Shown: positions 7,930-16,505 of the stretch, one piece after another
How positions within the stretch are numbered: position 1 is the stretch's first letter
Layout: each line of letters starts with the position of its first letter
Assembly (NCBI RefSeq): GCF_002102175.1
Contig: NZ_LQOX01000109.1
Location: 1 to 64,000 of the forward strand
Source of the DNA: Mycobacterium gastri
GTDB lineage: Bacteria; Actinomycetota; Actinomycetes; Mycobacteriales; Mycobacteriaceae
Direction of reading: 5' to 3'
Length of the DNA: 64,000 bases
Notes under the pieces: model-generated
Told to the model about the DNA's origin: nothing
Database searches by the model: none
The model's input: the letters and a program-made list of their open reading frames with translations, nothing else
Position numbers and translations under genes: made by a program

Positions 7930-9277
7930 ATGACACAAGACGTTGACCCGCAGGTGATTAAGCAGGCTGCCGCCGCGTGGCGTCAAGTTCACGACGAAGC
8001 GGCTGCAGCATTCACCCGGTTGGCCGGCGTGCTGCAAGGCTCAGCCGGGATGGCCGGTACCGACAACGGCGCGCACGCTTGGGCCTCCAAGTACGACCTG
8101 TTGTGCGGTGGGTGCGACGGTGCCACCGGTGTCATCGAGTGCGCTTCTGCGGCTGTCATTGCTGCCGGACAGGTCACGGACCTGCTGTACGTGACTGCGG
8201 TCAACCACGAAAATGCTGACCAGCAATCCGCGCTTAATCATCAGGGGCCCCAGCCGTTCCGCCCGAGAGAGAGTCCCTATCTTCTTTGAGCCCGAAATCC
8301 CTTCGGCCGAAGGAGGACACGACGATGTGCGTGGTGGCATACCATCCAGGCATACGTGCAAGGCGAACTATGGCCCAATGGTCACCAGGACAGCTGCACA
8401 GTGCCGCGCATGCCTGGCGCAGCGCCACCGCGGGTCTTCGGGCAGCGGCCTTCCTCGCATACAGCGCAATCCCATATCTGACGAACCAGAAGTCACCCGA
8501 GATACCGGCCGCCATCGCCAATTGCAACCTTGCGCGAGACGCGATCAACTCCGCGGCTGAAAGCTGCGACATTGCGGCCAAATGTTGTGACGACTATGCA
8601 TCGGCCATCGATGATGCCCACCACAACATCATTCACGAGATGGAAGTGCTGGGCGCCACCGTCGCGGTCACCGAAGTTGTTGCAGCCGTGCTGATTCCTT
8701 TCACCGCTGGAGCCAGCGAAGCGGTGTCGAAGGTGGTCGATGTCAGTAGGCTGGCGGCCACCGGGGCTCGCATCGCCGAAATCATCCGGGCTTTCCGAGC
8801 GGCAGTCGAGCTGTCGGCCCTGCCTACCGTAAATGCGATCGGTGCTGCCGCTCGGTCGATATCCGAGCTGGGACCACTTCTCGCCGCGCGCGCGAGGGTC
8901 TTCGCAGCCGAGACGGCGAGCCCTGGTGGTGCTGCCGCAATCGACGAGGCGGGGGCCGCCAGGCTTTCACATGAAAGTGTCACTGACAAGCTCGACAGGT
9001 ACTTACTTAATCCAGACCACCCGGTGGGGGCCCCAAGGCGAAATGGTTCGAGCAGGCGTTAGGTTTCACCCGCCAGAATGAATCCGACCTTGCCAGGCAG
9101 ATCGCCTTTGACGATAGCAAAGCTGTACAAACGGGTGTGACACAATATGGCATAAAATATAATCAAGTAATCTCAATCACGGGAACGAATGGAAAGATTA
9201 TTGACGTAACATTTGCATGGATACGCGGCAATGACGGAGTCGTGCGTTTGGTGACAGCGATTCCTGCCAGTAGATGA
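7930..9277 (+). pseudogene. Frameshifted ESX-type polymorphic toxin (DUF6883-like C-terminus)
   Basis: Protein-like sequence runs across the whole interval but hops between frames. 7930-8280 is one frame (119-residue Ala-rich helical N-terminus starting MTQDVDPQVIKQAA). About 8285-8330 reads PSAEGGHDDV in the second frame, and 8331-8395 reads WWHTIQAYVQGELWP back in the first. About 8390-9025 is in the third frame (helical linker ending LDRYLLNPDHPVG), and 9026-9277 is in the second frame again, starting PKAKWFEQALGF and ending VTAIPASR. The last part resembles the DUF6883 toxin module. The break at 9026 is in a G5C4 run and would be healed by one extra G. Joined, the pieces make one toxin of about 445 residues with a long helical export/linker region. 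With about four shifts it is very probably dead, unless the assembly is at fault. An immunity-like gene follows 14 bp downstream. Confidence 0.65.
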
Positions 9278-9290
9278 GAGAACGACGGAC

Positions 9291-9521
9291 ATGAAACCCG
9301 AAGAACACGATGTAGTCCAATTGCGGCGGCCACTGTTGGAGTACAACCTTCCGGCCGGTTCAAGAGGGGCGGTCGTGTTGGACTATACGAAGTATTCGCA
9401 TGGCGACCTGCCCCCTGCTTATGAAGTGGAATTCTCAGACGCCGACGGTATCACCCAAGCCTTGGTCACAGTCCGCGAAGAGGACCTGGAGGTCGTCTGG
9501 CGTCCAGATCCGGATAAGTAG
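9291..9521 (+). CDS. DUF4926-like immunity protein
   Basis: A 76-residue protein with the compact beta-rich pattern of DUF4926: DVVQLRRPL at the start, then a GSRGAVVLDY turn, YEVEF in the middle and VTVREEDLEVV at the end. In many bacteria such proteins are encoded directly after DUF6883 toxins and are taken to be their immunity factors. Here the gene lies 14 bp after the toxin remnant and is intact, as expected when an immunity gene outlives its toxin. Cytosolic, no signal peptide. The role is inferred from family and position. Confidence 0.65.
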   Translation: MKPEEHDVVQLRRPLLEYNLPAGSRGAVVLDYTKYSHGDLPPAYEVEFSDADGITQALVTVREEDLEVVWRPDPDK

Positions 9522-9704
9522 CCGTCCGCCCCGACTCGGCTCAGTTTTGTGTTCTCCTGCCTTAGTTCTGGTGGCTGCTCAAGATATTCGATTCCGCTCG
9601 CGCGGCCTCCTTCGCCATAACTGCATCCCGGGTACGGCGAGAGCGCCGAGGTTGACGACGAGGTGCAGTCATCGGCGGAGAGCGAATGAGCCGTTTCGCA
9701 CGGG

Positions 9705-9995
9705 TCAGGGCCACATTGCCGTATTATGCTGTGCCACAGCCGTGTAGTTGCGATGCGCTAGTTCAGCATTTTTCCGCAGCGTGGAAAGCCCTTCGCGCAT
9801 CTGCTGGTCGGCTGTTACCCACTTCTGGTGATATTCACGTTCGGCCTCGGCGCCCTGACCCTGCCAGGTGCCATGGAGCTCAGCTACGCATTGGTCTACG
9901 GCCGTCGCAATCTGTTCGGCTTGCGAATTGAACTTGGCCAGCCGATCGGCGAAATGCAATAGCGCCTCTAAGTCGACCGTGTACCGGCGGATCAT
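9705..9995 (-). CDS. WXG100 protein, EsxE-like
   Basis: A 96-residue helical-hairpin protein with the WXG turn (TWQGQG, near residue 44) and the helix pattern of EsxE, including NYT and MW near the C-terminus. WXG100 proteins are exported as dimers by type VII secretion. Its ATG overlaps the stop of the neighbouring WXG100 gene in ATGA form, so the two are an operon like esxF-esxE of the CpnT locus. It converges on the toxin-immunity remnant, 183 bp away. It may have served that toxin's export or work with an intact toxin elsewhere. Confidence 0.75.
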   Translation of the reverse strand: MIRRYTVDLEALLHFADRLAKFNSQAEQIATAVDQCVAELHGTWQGQGAEAEREYHQKWVTADQQMREGLSTLRKNAELAHRNYTAVAQHNTAMWP

Positions 9996-10327
9996 AATGA
10001 TGGGTCCGCTGCGGTCAGCGCCTCGAACGCTTTTGCCGCGATGGTCTCGTGGTCGAGCATGAGGTCCAGCGAACGTAGCAACCGCTGCGAGTGCTCAGAC
10101 AAGATGGCCGCGACGGCTGTTGCACCCTGGTGCCACTCTTCCCAAGGCGGCTGGAAGGCCGATGCCGCAATACCACGCCAGGACGATGACAATGCGCGCC
10201 AATCATCGGTGATACTGTCTAATTCCGCTTTCAGATCATCATTTTGATTCGAAAGAATTTGCGCGGCTGATGCCATCGCTTCCAGCCTCATGGTCAGCTC
10301 ACCAGCCACGAAACCCCTATCGGTCAC
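9992..10327 (-). CDS. WXG100 protein, EsxF-like
   Basis: About 111 residues, the first gene of the WXG100 pair. SWRGIAASAF is the WXG turn, followed by WEEWHQGA, which matches the WxxWHxGA pattern I recall for EsxF. It should form the helical-hairpin heterodimer with the EsxE-like protein. Start choice is uncertain: GTG 10327 has a weak GGATGG upstream, TTG 10342 would add five residues, and ATG 10291 would give a shorter form. In M. tuberculosis the EsxE-EsxF dimer is linked to CpnT; here the adjacent toxin is broken and on the opposite strand. Confidence 0.72.
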   Translation of the reverse strand: MTDRGFVAGELTMRLEAMASAAQILSNQNDDLKAELDSITDDWRALSSSWRGIAASAFQPPWEEWHQGATAVAAILSEHSQRLLRSLDLMLDHETIAAKAFEALTAADPSL

Positions 10328-10561
10328 TTTGGCACCATCCAAGCGAAATCGGGCGTTTCATACAAGTCGCCCATTCCTTCCAGGTGATCCAAGGTCAACC
10401 AACCGTGAATTGCGTCCCGGGGCCGGTGGGCGGGCGATGGGGCTTGTGGCGGTAATAGCCGGGTGGAGGGCGGTATACGCTGTCCGCCTCGCGGCAGCGT
10501 CGATGTTGGACTTCGTGAGCGGTGGGCTACTCGTCGGGCATCGCTCGTAGACTGCGGCGGT

Positions 10562-11206
10562 ATGGCCGATGTGTCGTTGGACATGCAGGAGCGTCTGGAA
10601 CTTTGCGACCTTTTCGACGAACTGGGCCCCGCCGTTCCCACCTTGCTCGAGGGCTGGACCGCTCACGATCTGGCCGCCCACATCGTGTTGCGCGAGCGCG
10701 ATCTGGCGGCCGGCGTATGCATTGTGCTGCCTGGTCCGTTCCAGCGATTCGCCGAGCGGCGCCGGGCGGGATTAGCCGAGTCCAAAGACTTCTCGTGGCT
10801 CGTCATGCGGATCCGGTCCGGCCCGCCCGCCGGGTTCTTCCGCTTCAAGTGGGTCCGCGACCTGGCGAACCTCAACGAGTTCTTCGTTCATCACGAGGAC
10901 GTTCGCAGAGCCAATGGCCGCGAACCCCGGAGCCTCACGCCGGAAATGGATGCCGCCTTGTGGCGAAATGTCCGCCGCGGCGCGCGGTATCTCAGTCGGC
11001 GGCTGTGCGGTTGCGGGCTGGAGGTCGAGTGGGCCGGCGCTGCCGAGGTGGTTCGGGTGCGCTCGGGCGATCCTGCCGCACGGCTCAGCGGCCCTCCGGG
11101 GGAGCTGCTGTTGTACGTGTTCGGGCGCCAAGCGGCGGCGCAGGTCGACGTTTGTGGACCGCCGGAGGCCGTTGCGGCGTTGCAGCGCACGCACTTCGGT
11201 ATGTGA
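10562..11206 (+). CDS. Mycothiol-dependent isomerase/DinB-like protein (TIGR03085-like)
   Basis: A 214-residue protein resembling the actinobacterial maleylpyruvate-isomerase/DinB superfamily. It opens with a four-helix-bundle-like region, has an AAHIVLRERD motif whose His is the first expected metal ligand, and an FFVHHEDVRR motif with the further His ligands around residue 110. A C-terminal SCP2-like beta domain is suggested by RLSGPPGELLLYVFGR. Members usually bind a divalent metal and use or depend on mycothiol; the substrate is not known. Start ATG 10562 begins MADVSLDMQERLEL, which matches family N-termini. The vapBC-type pair follows 53 bp downstream but has its own operator, so it is probably a separate unit. 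Confidence 0.65.
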   Translation: MADVSLDMQERLELCDLFDELGPAVPTLLEGWTAHDLAAHIVLRERDLAAGVCIVLPGPFQRFAERRRAGLAESKDFSWLVMRIRSGPPAGFFRFKWVRDLANLNEFFVHHEDVRRANGREPRSLTPEMDAALWRNVRRGARYLSRRLCGCGLEVEWAGAAEVVRVRSGDPAARLSGPPGELLLYVFGRQAAAQVDVCGPPEAVAALQRTHFGM

Positions 11207-11230
11207 GTCGGACACCCGTCGTACTTGCGG

Positions 11231-11251
11231 TTTGGCGCTTGGAGCGCCAAA
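11231..11251. promoter_or_regulatory. Palindromic operator of the vapBC pair
   Basis: Perfect inverted repeat with 9-bp arms (11231-11239 and 11243-11251) and a TGG spacer, ending 8 bp before the antitoxin ATG. The self-palindrome TGGCGCCA at 11253-11260 repeats its GGCGC core. This is the expected layout for VapB autoregulation. Confidence 0.7.
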
Positions 11252-11259
11252 ATGGCGCC

Positions 11260-11490
11260 ATGCCCAGTGTGCAGATCAAGGACGTTCCGGAGGACACCCA
11301 CCGAGTTCTGCGCGAGCGAGCCGCACGCGCACATCAATCCCTACAGGAATACCTCCGAAGTCGGCTCATCGCCGACGCGAATCAACCCACGCTGGATGAG
11401 GTGTTCGACCGCATCACCACACGTCGCGGCGGCCGCGTGTCTTTCAGAGCCGCCGTCGATGACGTTCGGGCTGATCGTGATCGTCGTTGA
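11260..11490 (+). CDS. vapB: VapB/FitA-like antitoxin
   Basis: A 76-residue ribbon-helix-helix antitoxin. The N-terminus is PSVQIKDVPEDTHRVLRERA, then AHQSLQEYLRSRL, the FitA/VapB pattern of short beta strand plus two helices. The C-terminal tail, rich in Arg and Asp, should wrap the toxin. The ATG at 11260 lies just after the palindromic operator, which it probably binds together with the toxin. The toxin gene starts inside its 3' end (14-bp overlap), so they are co-translated. Confidence 0.85.
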   Translation: MPSVQIKDVPEDTHRVLRERAARAHQSLQEYLRSRLIADANQPTLDEVFDRITTRRGGRVSFRAAVDDVRADRDRR

Positions 11491-11884
11491 TGCGAGCGTA
11501 CTGGCCGTAGCGCTGGGCGACGACGGGTCGGAGGGCCGGCTCGCGCGGGAACGTTTGGCGCACGAGACGTTGGTTGCTCCGGAAGTCATCGACCTCGAGG
11601 TGGTCTCGGTGTGGCGCCGCCATGTCGCGGCAAAACGGATGCCGGCTCGAAGGGCTGCGAGCGCGGTGGCGGACCTGACCGATCTGCCGCTGCGTCGGTC
11701 CTCACATCAGCCATTGCTCCACCGGATGTGGGAATTGCGGCATGTCCTGACGACCTACGATGCCGCCTACGTTGCGCTGGCCGAGGCTCTCGACGTCGTA
11801 CTCGTCACCGCAGATGCACACCTTTCCGGTGCTTCGGGCACCCGTTGCGTGATCGAGGTTGTCGGCGAAATCGGCGACTGCTGA
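11477..11884 (+). CDS. vapC: VapC-type PIN-domain toxin
   Basis: A 135-residue PIN-domain ribonuclease. The acidic residues are in order: Asp of VVDASV near residue 5, Glu of DLEVVSVWRR near 40, Asp of TYDAAYVALAE near 96 and Asp of TADAHL near 115, forming the Mg2+ site. PIN toxins cut specific tRNAs or rRNA when free of antitoxin; the target is not readable here. The GTG start at 11477 gives the family N-terminus IVVDAS; longer in-frame starts would run through the antitoxin gene and are rejected. All key residues are present, so it looks active. Confidence 0.85.
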   Translation: MIVVDASVLAVALGDDGSEGRLARERLAHETLVAPEVIDLEVVSVWRRHVAAKRMPARRAASAVADLTDLPLRRSSHQPLLHRMWELRHVLTTYDAAYVALAEALDVVLVTADAHLSGASGTRCVIEVVGEIGDC

Positions 11885-11903
11885 CAGCCGCCGCGGGATA
11901 TCG

Positions 11904-11922
11904 CTGGTCTGCTTGAGACCAG
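11904..11922. terminator. 7-bp hairpin after vapC
   Basis: CTGGTCT and AGACCAG pair around GCTTG, 20 bp after the vapC stop. It has no U-run, but the position fits a mycobacterial intrinsic or RNA-stabilising hairpin. Confidence 0.4.
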
Positions 11923-12634
11923 ACCCGCCACGACAATCGATGGTGGCACGCCGAGCCCCCGATTACTGGTTGCACACCCACACGCCTTGTGACGCAGGTG
12001 ATTCCGGCTTGGGCGAGTGGGTGCGTCCAGAGCGGCCAGTGTGCCGGTGGGATCACCCTGGGACCGTGTTGATCTCGTCGCCACGCTCACCGGAGTCCTC
12101 GCTGCGGCAGTCACGTTGGTAACAGGAGTCTTTGGGTCGAGCGGCGCGCAATTTGGCCAGCTTCACTCGGAAACTCATGGTGACCAGTAGTTGGTGAGTG
12201 GGCTGCCCGCTGGTGTCGGCGCTCGGCAATGCTGACCTGGCGGTGCTTCGAGGGTCGTTGTGAGGCGGTAGATAGCCGGCCGACGCGATTCGGTCTGCTG
12301 ACAACGGCTTCCAGGAAGCTTCTAGTGTGCCGACTCGCTCACCACGAACGGCAGCTACTCGGCGTTCAAGTGCCTTCCCGAGGCCACACTGCTGCCGGTC
12401 ATCGATGCCGGCGATTGCAGCTTGGCTGCGCACGCATAGCTTGGCGTCTGTTTTCGCCACGTCGGGGCCTGCTCGGCCCTTTGCTCAAAAGGCCTGCTAT
12501 GGCAGGTGTTCGGGGAGGACGGAGAAGGCTCACGTGCTCACCGGGTCGACTGTCATGCCGCCGTATCGAGTGTGCGCTGCCGGCTTTGAGCGTGCGTGTA
12601 GGGCGGCAACATCCACGATCTGCCCTCCCTGACG
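11923..12634. other. Gene-poor stretch, no supported gene
   Basis: Reading frames here are short, Arg/Ser/Pro-rich and unlike any family I recognise, and none has good codon pattern or a ribosome site. It may hold eroded sequence. It runs directly into the tandem repeats. Confidence 0.5.
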
Positions 12635-12774
12635 GCACACTCGGCGCCGCCAGCGCACACTCGGCGCCGTCAGCGCACACTCGGCGCCGTCAGCGCACAC
12701 TCGGCGCCGTCAGCGCACACTCGGCGCCGCCAGCGCACACTCGGCGCCGTCAGCGCACACTCGGCGCCGCCAGC
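12635..12774. repeat. 20-bp tandem repeat, seven copies (VNTR)
   Basis: The unit GCACACTCGGCGCCGYCAGC starts at 12635, 12655, 12675, 12695, 12715, 12735 and 12755. The only variable base is Y, reading C,T,T,T,C,T,C in order. Each unit carries the palindrome-like GGCGCC. There are no spacers, so it is not CRISPR. Typical mycobacterial minisatellite and a likely strain-typing locus. Confidence 0.9.
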
Positions 12775-12802
12775 CGCCAGCCGCCAGCCGCCAGCCGTCA
12801 GC
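12768..12802. repeat. 7-bp repeat, five copies
   Basis: CGCCAGC four times followed by CGTCAGC, growing out of the last 7 bases of the final 20-bp unit. It looks like secondary slippage at the edge of the larger array. Confidence 0.8.
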
Positions 12803-13072
12803 CGCCGACCCAACCGCACCGGCACGCGATTTCCATCTCCCCACACCGGAGCGCAGCCCCGCGACGCTCTCAGCGACAAGGCAAGCGGCGCAACGAATTT
12901 GTCGCTGACAAGCATAGGGCACCTCGACCTCGGGTGACGTGAGTGACCGATGTGGCCAAGACCGGCATCGCCCCGACAGCAAACGGCTCGGCATCAGCAC
13001 TGTCCCAGGCCCTTTCGTTGCGGCGCCGACGGTGGCTATGGTGCGGGCCACGACGGAAGCCTCGACTGCAGG
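12803..13072. other. Intergenic stretch, nothing recognised
   Basis: About 270 bp between the repeats and the 3' end of the acyl-CoA synthetase gene. No gene, RNA or clear signal seen. Confidence 0.4.
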
Positions 13073-14911
13073 CTAGTCAGCCAAGTTGACGATGTCCGGT
13101 CCGGGCGTCTTCGCATACAGCTTGTCGATCTCGGCGGAATATTTCTCGGCGATCGGCCTGCGCTTGAGCTTCATCGTCGGGGTCAGTTCGTCCCCGCCCG
13201 GTTCCCACGGGGTGCCGACGATGACGAACCGCTTGATCTGCTCGACGCGGGAAAGCTTGGCGTTCCCCTCGCGGACAGCGGCGGCAAGCATCTCCCCGGC
13301 CTCGGGGCGTTGCGCGAAGGCGGCGACCGAGTGGTCGGCCATGCCGAAAGCGGCGGCCTGGGCGGCGGCAGCCTCACTCTCGAGGACGATGAGCGCTGTC
13401 ACGTAAGGCCGGGCATCACCGATGGCCACCACCTGGTCGATCAGCGGAGACGTCTCCTGGATAGCCATCTCGATGTTGGTGGGGGAGAGGTTCTTCCCGG
13501 ATTCGTTGACGATCAGCTCTTTCTTACGGTCGACGATCGTGACGAAGCCCTGTTCGTCGATGGTGCCGATGTCGCCGGTATGCAACCAGCCGTCGGCGTC
13601 GATCGCTTCGGCGGTCTTCTCGGGCTGCTTTCGGTAGCCGCGCATCACAATCGGTCCACGGATGAGCAGTTCGTCGTCGTCGGCCAGCGAGATTTCGACG
13701 TTGCGCAAGGCCTTTCCGACCGAGCCGACCTTATTCGCGCCGGGCCGGTTGGAGGTCGCGCCGCCCACACACTCCGACTCGCCCCACACTTCGTAGACGG
13801 GAATGCCTAGGCCCCAGAAGAATTCGATCGTTTCGACCGGGATGGCGGCGGCCCCGGTCACTCCCCAGCGCAAGTGGTCCAGGCCGAGCGCGGCGCGCAC
13901 CTTGGCCAGCACGAGACGGTCGGCGATCTTGTGGCGCAGGGCAAGCGACGGGGACACGGATTTGCCGGCCAGCATCTGGCTGGCGGCGCGCACGCCGGTG
14001 TCGATGGCCCATAGCGCCAACCGCCGCTTGAGCCCGGTCGCCTCCGTGTCGAGCTTCGTCTCGATCCCGACCTTGATCTTGTGCCACACCCGCGGCACCC
14101 CGAGCCACACCGTGGGACGAGCATCCGGCAGGGCCTGCGCGATCGCCCTGGGGTCGGCGACGTCGGTCATCGGCACCCCCAGGACCATGTTGGCGTAGTG
14201 CCCGGTCACCCGGTCGGCGATGTGGGCATGCGGCAGGTATGAGGTGATCCGATCGTCTGGGCGCAGGTCAAGGAGGTCGACGATGGCCGCGAACTCGGCC
14301 ATCACGTTGGCGTGGGTGAGCTCGACCCCCTTGGGCGGACCGGTGGTCCCCGAGGTGTAGATCAGTGTTGCGACATCGTCCGGTCGTACCGACGTCCACG
14401 CCGAATCGAAATCGAAATCGGCTTTGTCTCCTAACGATTCGATATTTGCAAGGGTGTGGCAGCCGTCGATATCGGCGTCGACGACCACCAGGTGCGCGAG
14501 GTCGGCGCCGGCCGCCCTGATGGTGGGCAGGAAGTCTTTTTCGGTGAAGACGACCGCGTTCTCGGCATTGGTGAACAAGTACCGGATCTGTTCGGGCGCC
14601 GAGGTGTTGTAGATCGAGAACGGGATCGCGCCCAGGTGCATAGCGGCAGTGTCGGCCAAATGAAACTCCGGGCGGTTGCGCAGCATGAGACCGACCGTGT
14701 GGCTGTGTTGGACGCCGAGTGCGGCCAGTCCGGCGGCGATCTTGCGTACCCGATCGGCGTATTGGCGCCAGGTCAGGACCACGGCGTCGCCGGTCGTGCG
14801 GATGGCCACCGCGTCGGGCTTGAGGGCCGCAGTCTGCTGGAAGGCCTGTGGCAGCGTGGACACCAATGCCCCGCTGGGGTGCCGAATCGCCGTCGGATCG
14901 CCGTTGGCCAT
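13073..14911 (-). CDS. Long-chain acyl-CoA synthetase / fatty-acid AMP ligase (FadD family)
   Basis: A 612-residue ANL-superfamily enzyme. The P-loop-like motif LIYTSGTTGPPKGV, the A5-type motif YEVWGESE, the A7 motif GWLHTGDIG and the A8 motif VDRKKELIV are all present, and the late catalytic Lys is expected at LTPTMKLKRR near the C-terminus. It should activate a long-chain fatty acid to acyl-AMP and then acyl-CoA. There is no membrane segment. The ATG at 14911 follows AAGGAG; an upstream in-frame extension of 51 residues lacks family similarity and is excluded. The threonine ammonia-lyase gene ends 182 bp upstream in the same direction. Several FadD paralogues exist in mycobacteria and I cannot assign a number. 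Confidence 0.85.
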   Translation of the reverse strand: MANGDPTAIRHPSGALVSTLPQAFQQTAALKPDAVAIRTTGDAVVLTWRQYADRVRKIAAGLAALGVQHSHTVGLMLRNRPEFHLADTAAMHLGAIPFSIYNTSAPEQIRYLFTNAENAVVFTEKDFLPTIRAAGADLAHLVVVDADIDGCHTLANIESLGDKADFDFDSAWTSVRPDDVATLIYTSGTTGPPKGVELTHANVMAEFAAIVDLLDLRPDDRITSYLPHAHIADRVTGHYANMVLGVPMTDVADPRAIAQALPDARPTVWLGVPRVWHKIKVGIETKLDTEATGLKRRLALWAIDTGVRAASQMLAGKSVSPSLALRHKIADRLVLAKVRAALGLDHLRWGVTGAAAIPVETIEFFWGLGIPVYEVWGESECVGGATSNRPGANKVGSVGKALRNVEISLADDDELLIRGPIVMRGYRKQPEKTAEAIDADGWLHTGDIGTIDEQGFVTIVDRKKELIVNESGKNLSPTNIEMAIQETSPLIDQVVAIGDARPYVTALIVLESEAAAAQAAAFGMADHSVAAFAQRPEAGEMLAAAVREGNAKLSRVEQIKRFVIVGTPWEPGGDELTPTMKLKRRPIAEKYSAEIDKLYAKTPGPDIVNLAD

Positions 14912-15092
14912 TTTCCTGTCTGCTCCTTCGACCACGAGACTCACGGGAGTCGCCTCTCGCTTCCGTATACCCACCGGCGAATCTCCGCTTACGTCGGTTG
15001 TCACGGAGTTTTTCTCGCTTCTTGCGCCGGGAGTAGGGCCGTTCGTCCTCATCGCGGACGCCATGGTGGATCCGCGGGCGGAGCCGCGCTGG

Positions 15093-16313
15093 CTAGGCGT
15101 CCTCGACGCAGACGGCGAATCCGGCTCCGATCAGCGCCTCCAATACCTCCTCGCGGTGTGCTGGACCGCGGGTTTCGAGGGTAAGCCGCACCTCGACTTC
15201 ATCCAGCGCCAGTTTGCGCGCGGTACGGACGTGCACCACGTCAAGGACGCTGGCGCCGGTCGCGCTGACCACGCCGAGCAGCCTGCTGAGCCCGCCGGGT
15301 CGGTCCGGGATGGTGACCTTGACCGCGAGGTAGCGGCCGGCGGCGCGCAGGCCATGGGTGATCACGTGGGTCAACACCAGCGGGTCGATGTTGCCTCCGG
15401 ACAACACCGCGCAAACGGGGCCGTGTGCCTCGGGTTCGGGTGCCGATGTCATCACCGCTGCCACGGCTGCCGCCCCGGCCGGTTCGACGATGAGTTTCAC
15501 CCGCTCTATGCACAGCAATAGCGCGCGCGACAGCGCCTCTTCGCTGACCGTCTGAATCGAGTTGACGAATGTCCGGACGTGGGCGAAAGGAATTGGCCCG
15601 GGTGAGGCGACGGCGATGCCGTCGGCCATCGTCGACATCGACTCCAAGCGCACCGGATGCTTGGCGGCCAGCGATGCCGGCCAGGCTGCCGCATTCGCGG
15701 CCTGCACTCCGATGACCCGGACCTGTGGCGCCAGAAAGTGTGCCGCCGTGGCTATTCCGGCCACCAGGCCGCCGCCGCCGGTGGGCACCACGATGGTGGC
15801 GACATCGGGGATCTGCTGCAGGATTTCCAGCCCGACGGTGGCCTGGCCGGCGATGACATCGGCGTGATCGAACGGGTGGATCAACACCGCGTCGTGCTGC
15901 TCCGCATATTCGCGCGCCGCTACCAAGGCGTCGTCGATCGTATCGCCGATCAGGTGAACCTGCGCACCGTAAGCCTTGGTGGCCGCCAGCTTTGGGAGCG
16001 CGACAGTGACCGGCATGAACACCGTCGAGGTGATCCCGAGCTCGGTCGCGGCCCAAGCGACGCCCTGCGCATGGTTGCCGGCGCTGGCCGCCACCACACC
16101 ACGAGCCCGGTCCTCGACGCTGAGATTGGCGATCCGGTTGTAGGCCCCACGGGCCTTGAACGACCCAGTGCGTTGCAGGTTCTCGCATTTGAGCCACACC
16201 TGTTGGCCCATGCAGTCCGAGAGTATTCGCGACGCGACGACCGGGGTCGGCCGCACCACCGGCTTCAGCAGTTCCGCCGCCGCATTGATCTGGTCGAGGG
16301 TCAGCAGCTCCAC
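15093..16313 (-). CDS. Threonine ammonia-lyase with ACT domain (catabolic type)
   Basis: A 406-residue PLP enzyme. The Schiff-base Lys is K53 in GSFKARGAYN, the phosphate-binding loop is GGGGL around residue 185, and SAGNHAQG is the usual substrate loop. A single C-terminal ACT domain (about 325-406, DRPGGLSRLLGVV) should sense an effector. It converts threonine (and serine) to 2-oxobutanoate and ammonia. Its sequence and single ACT domain fit the TIGR01127-like catabolic branch better than biosynthetic IlvA of M. tuberculosis, whose sequence I recall as clearly different. The ATG at 16313 starts the conserved region cleanly. GH92 and FadD neighbours give no pathway hint. Confidence 0.85.
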   Translation of the reverse strand: MELLTLDQINAAAELLKPVVRPTPVVASRILSDCMGQQVWLKCENLQRTGSFKARGAYNRIANLSVEDRARGVVAASAGNHAQGVAWAATELGITSTVFMPVTVALPKLAATKAYGAQVHLIGDTIDDALVAAREYAEQHDAVLIHPFDHADVIAGQATVGLEILQQIPDVATIVVPTGGGGLVAGIATAAHFLAPQVRVIGVQAANAAAWPASLAAKHPVRLESMSTMADGIAVASPGPIPFAHVRTFVNSIQTVSEEALSRALLLCIERVKLIVEPAGAAAVAAVMTSAPEPEAHGPVCAVLSGGNIDPLVLTHVITHGLRAAGRYLAVKVTIPDRPGGLSRLLGVVSATGASVLDVVHVRTARKLALDEVEVRLTLETRGPAHREEVLEALIGAGFAVCVEDA

Positions 16314-16505
16314 GGCTGGACTCGCAGCTCGGCCAGCCGGCGCTGGATCATGATGTGATCGGCATTCATCGTTGGCTCCGTCGTCGGGGACAGGCCAAGG
16401 TTAGACGTGTCGCTCGCGTTGCGACTTCGGGCGGGCGTAACCCGGCTGTGCGACCCCGTCCGGCGCTGTTGGGTTCGGGGACCCGACCGTGCGACCTCAC
16501 GACCG

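Noticed and set aside
7930-8289. Stand-alone 119-residue secreted protein
   Set aside because: Sense continues in other frames to the toxin module, so it is the N-terminus of a broken longer gene.
12635-12774. Possible CRISPR array
   Set aside because: Units are directly abutting with no spacers and no cas genes nearby; it is a minisatellite.
12229-12942. Open frames through the tandem repeat, with repeated ECALTAPSVR-type peptides on the minus strand
   Set aside because: They arise because the 20-bp unit shifts phase each copy and has no stops; no ribosome site or conserved part.
13073-14911. Assignment as fadD15 or fadD11
   Set aside because: Family is clear but several paralogues exist, FadD15 as I recall it differs, and the neighbourhood does not decide; left without a number.
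15093-16313. Assignment as biosynthetic ilvA
   Set aside because: Sequence and single ACT domain fit the catabolic threonine ammonia-lyase branch better than the M. tuberculosis IlvA I recall.
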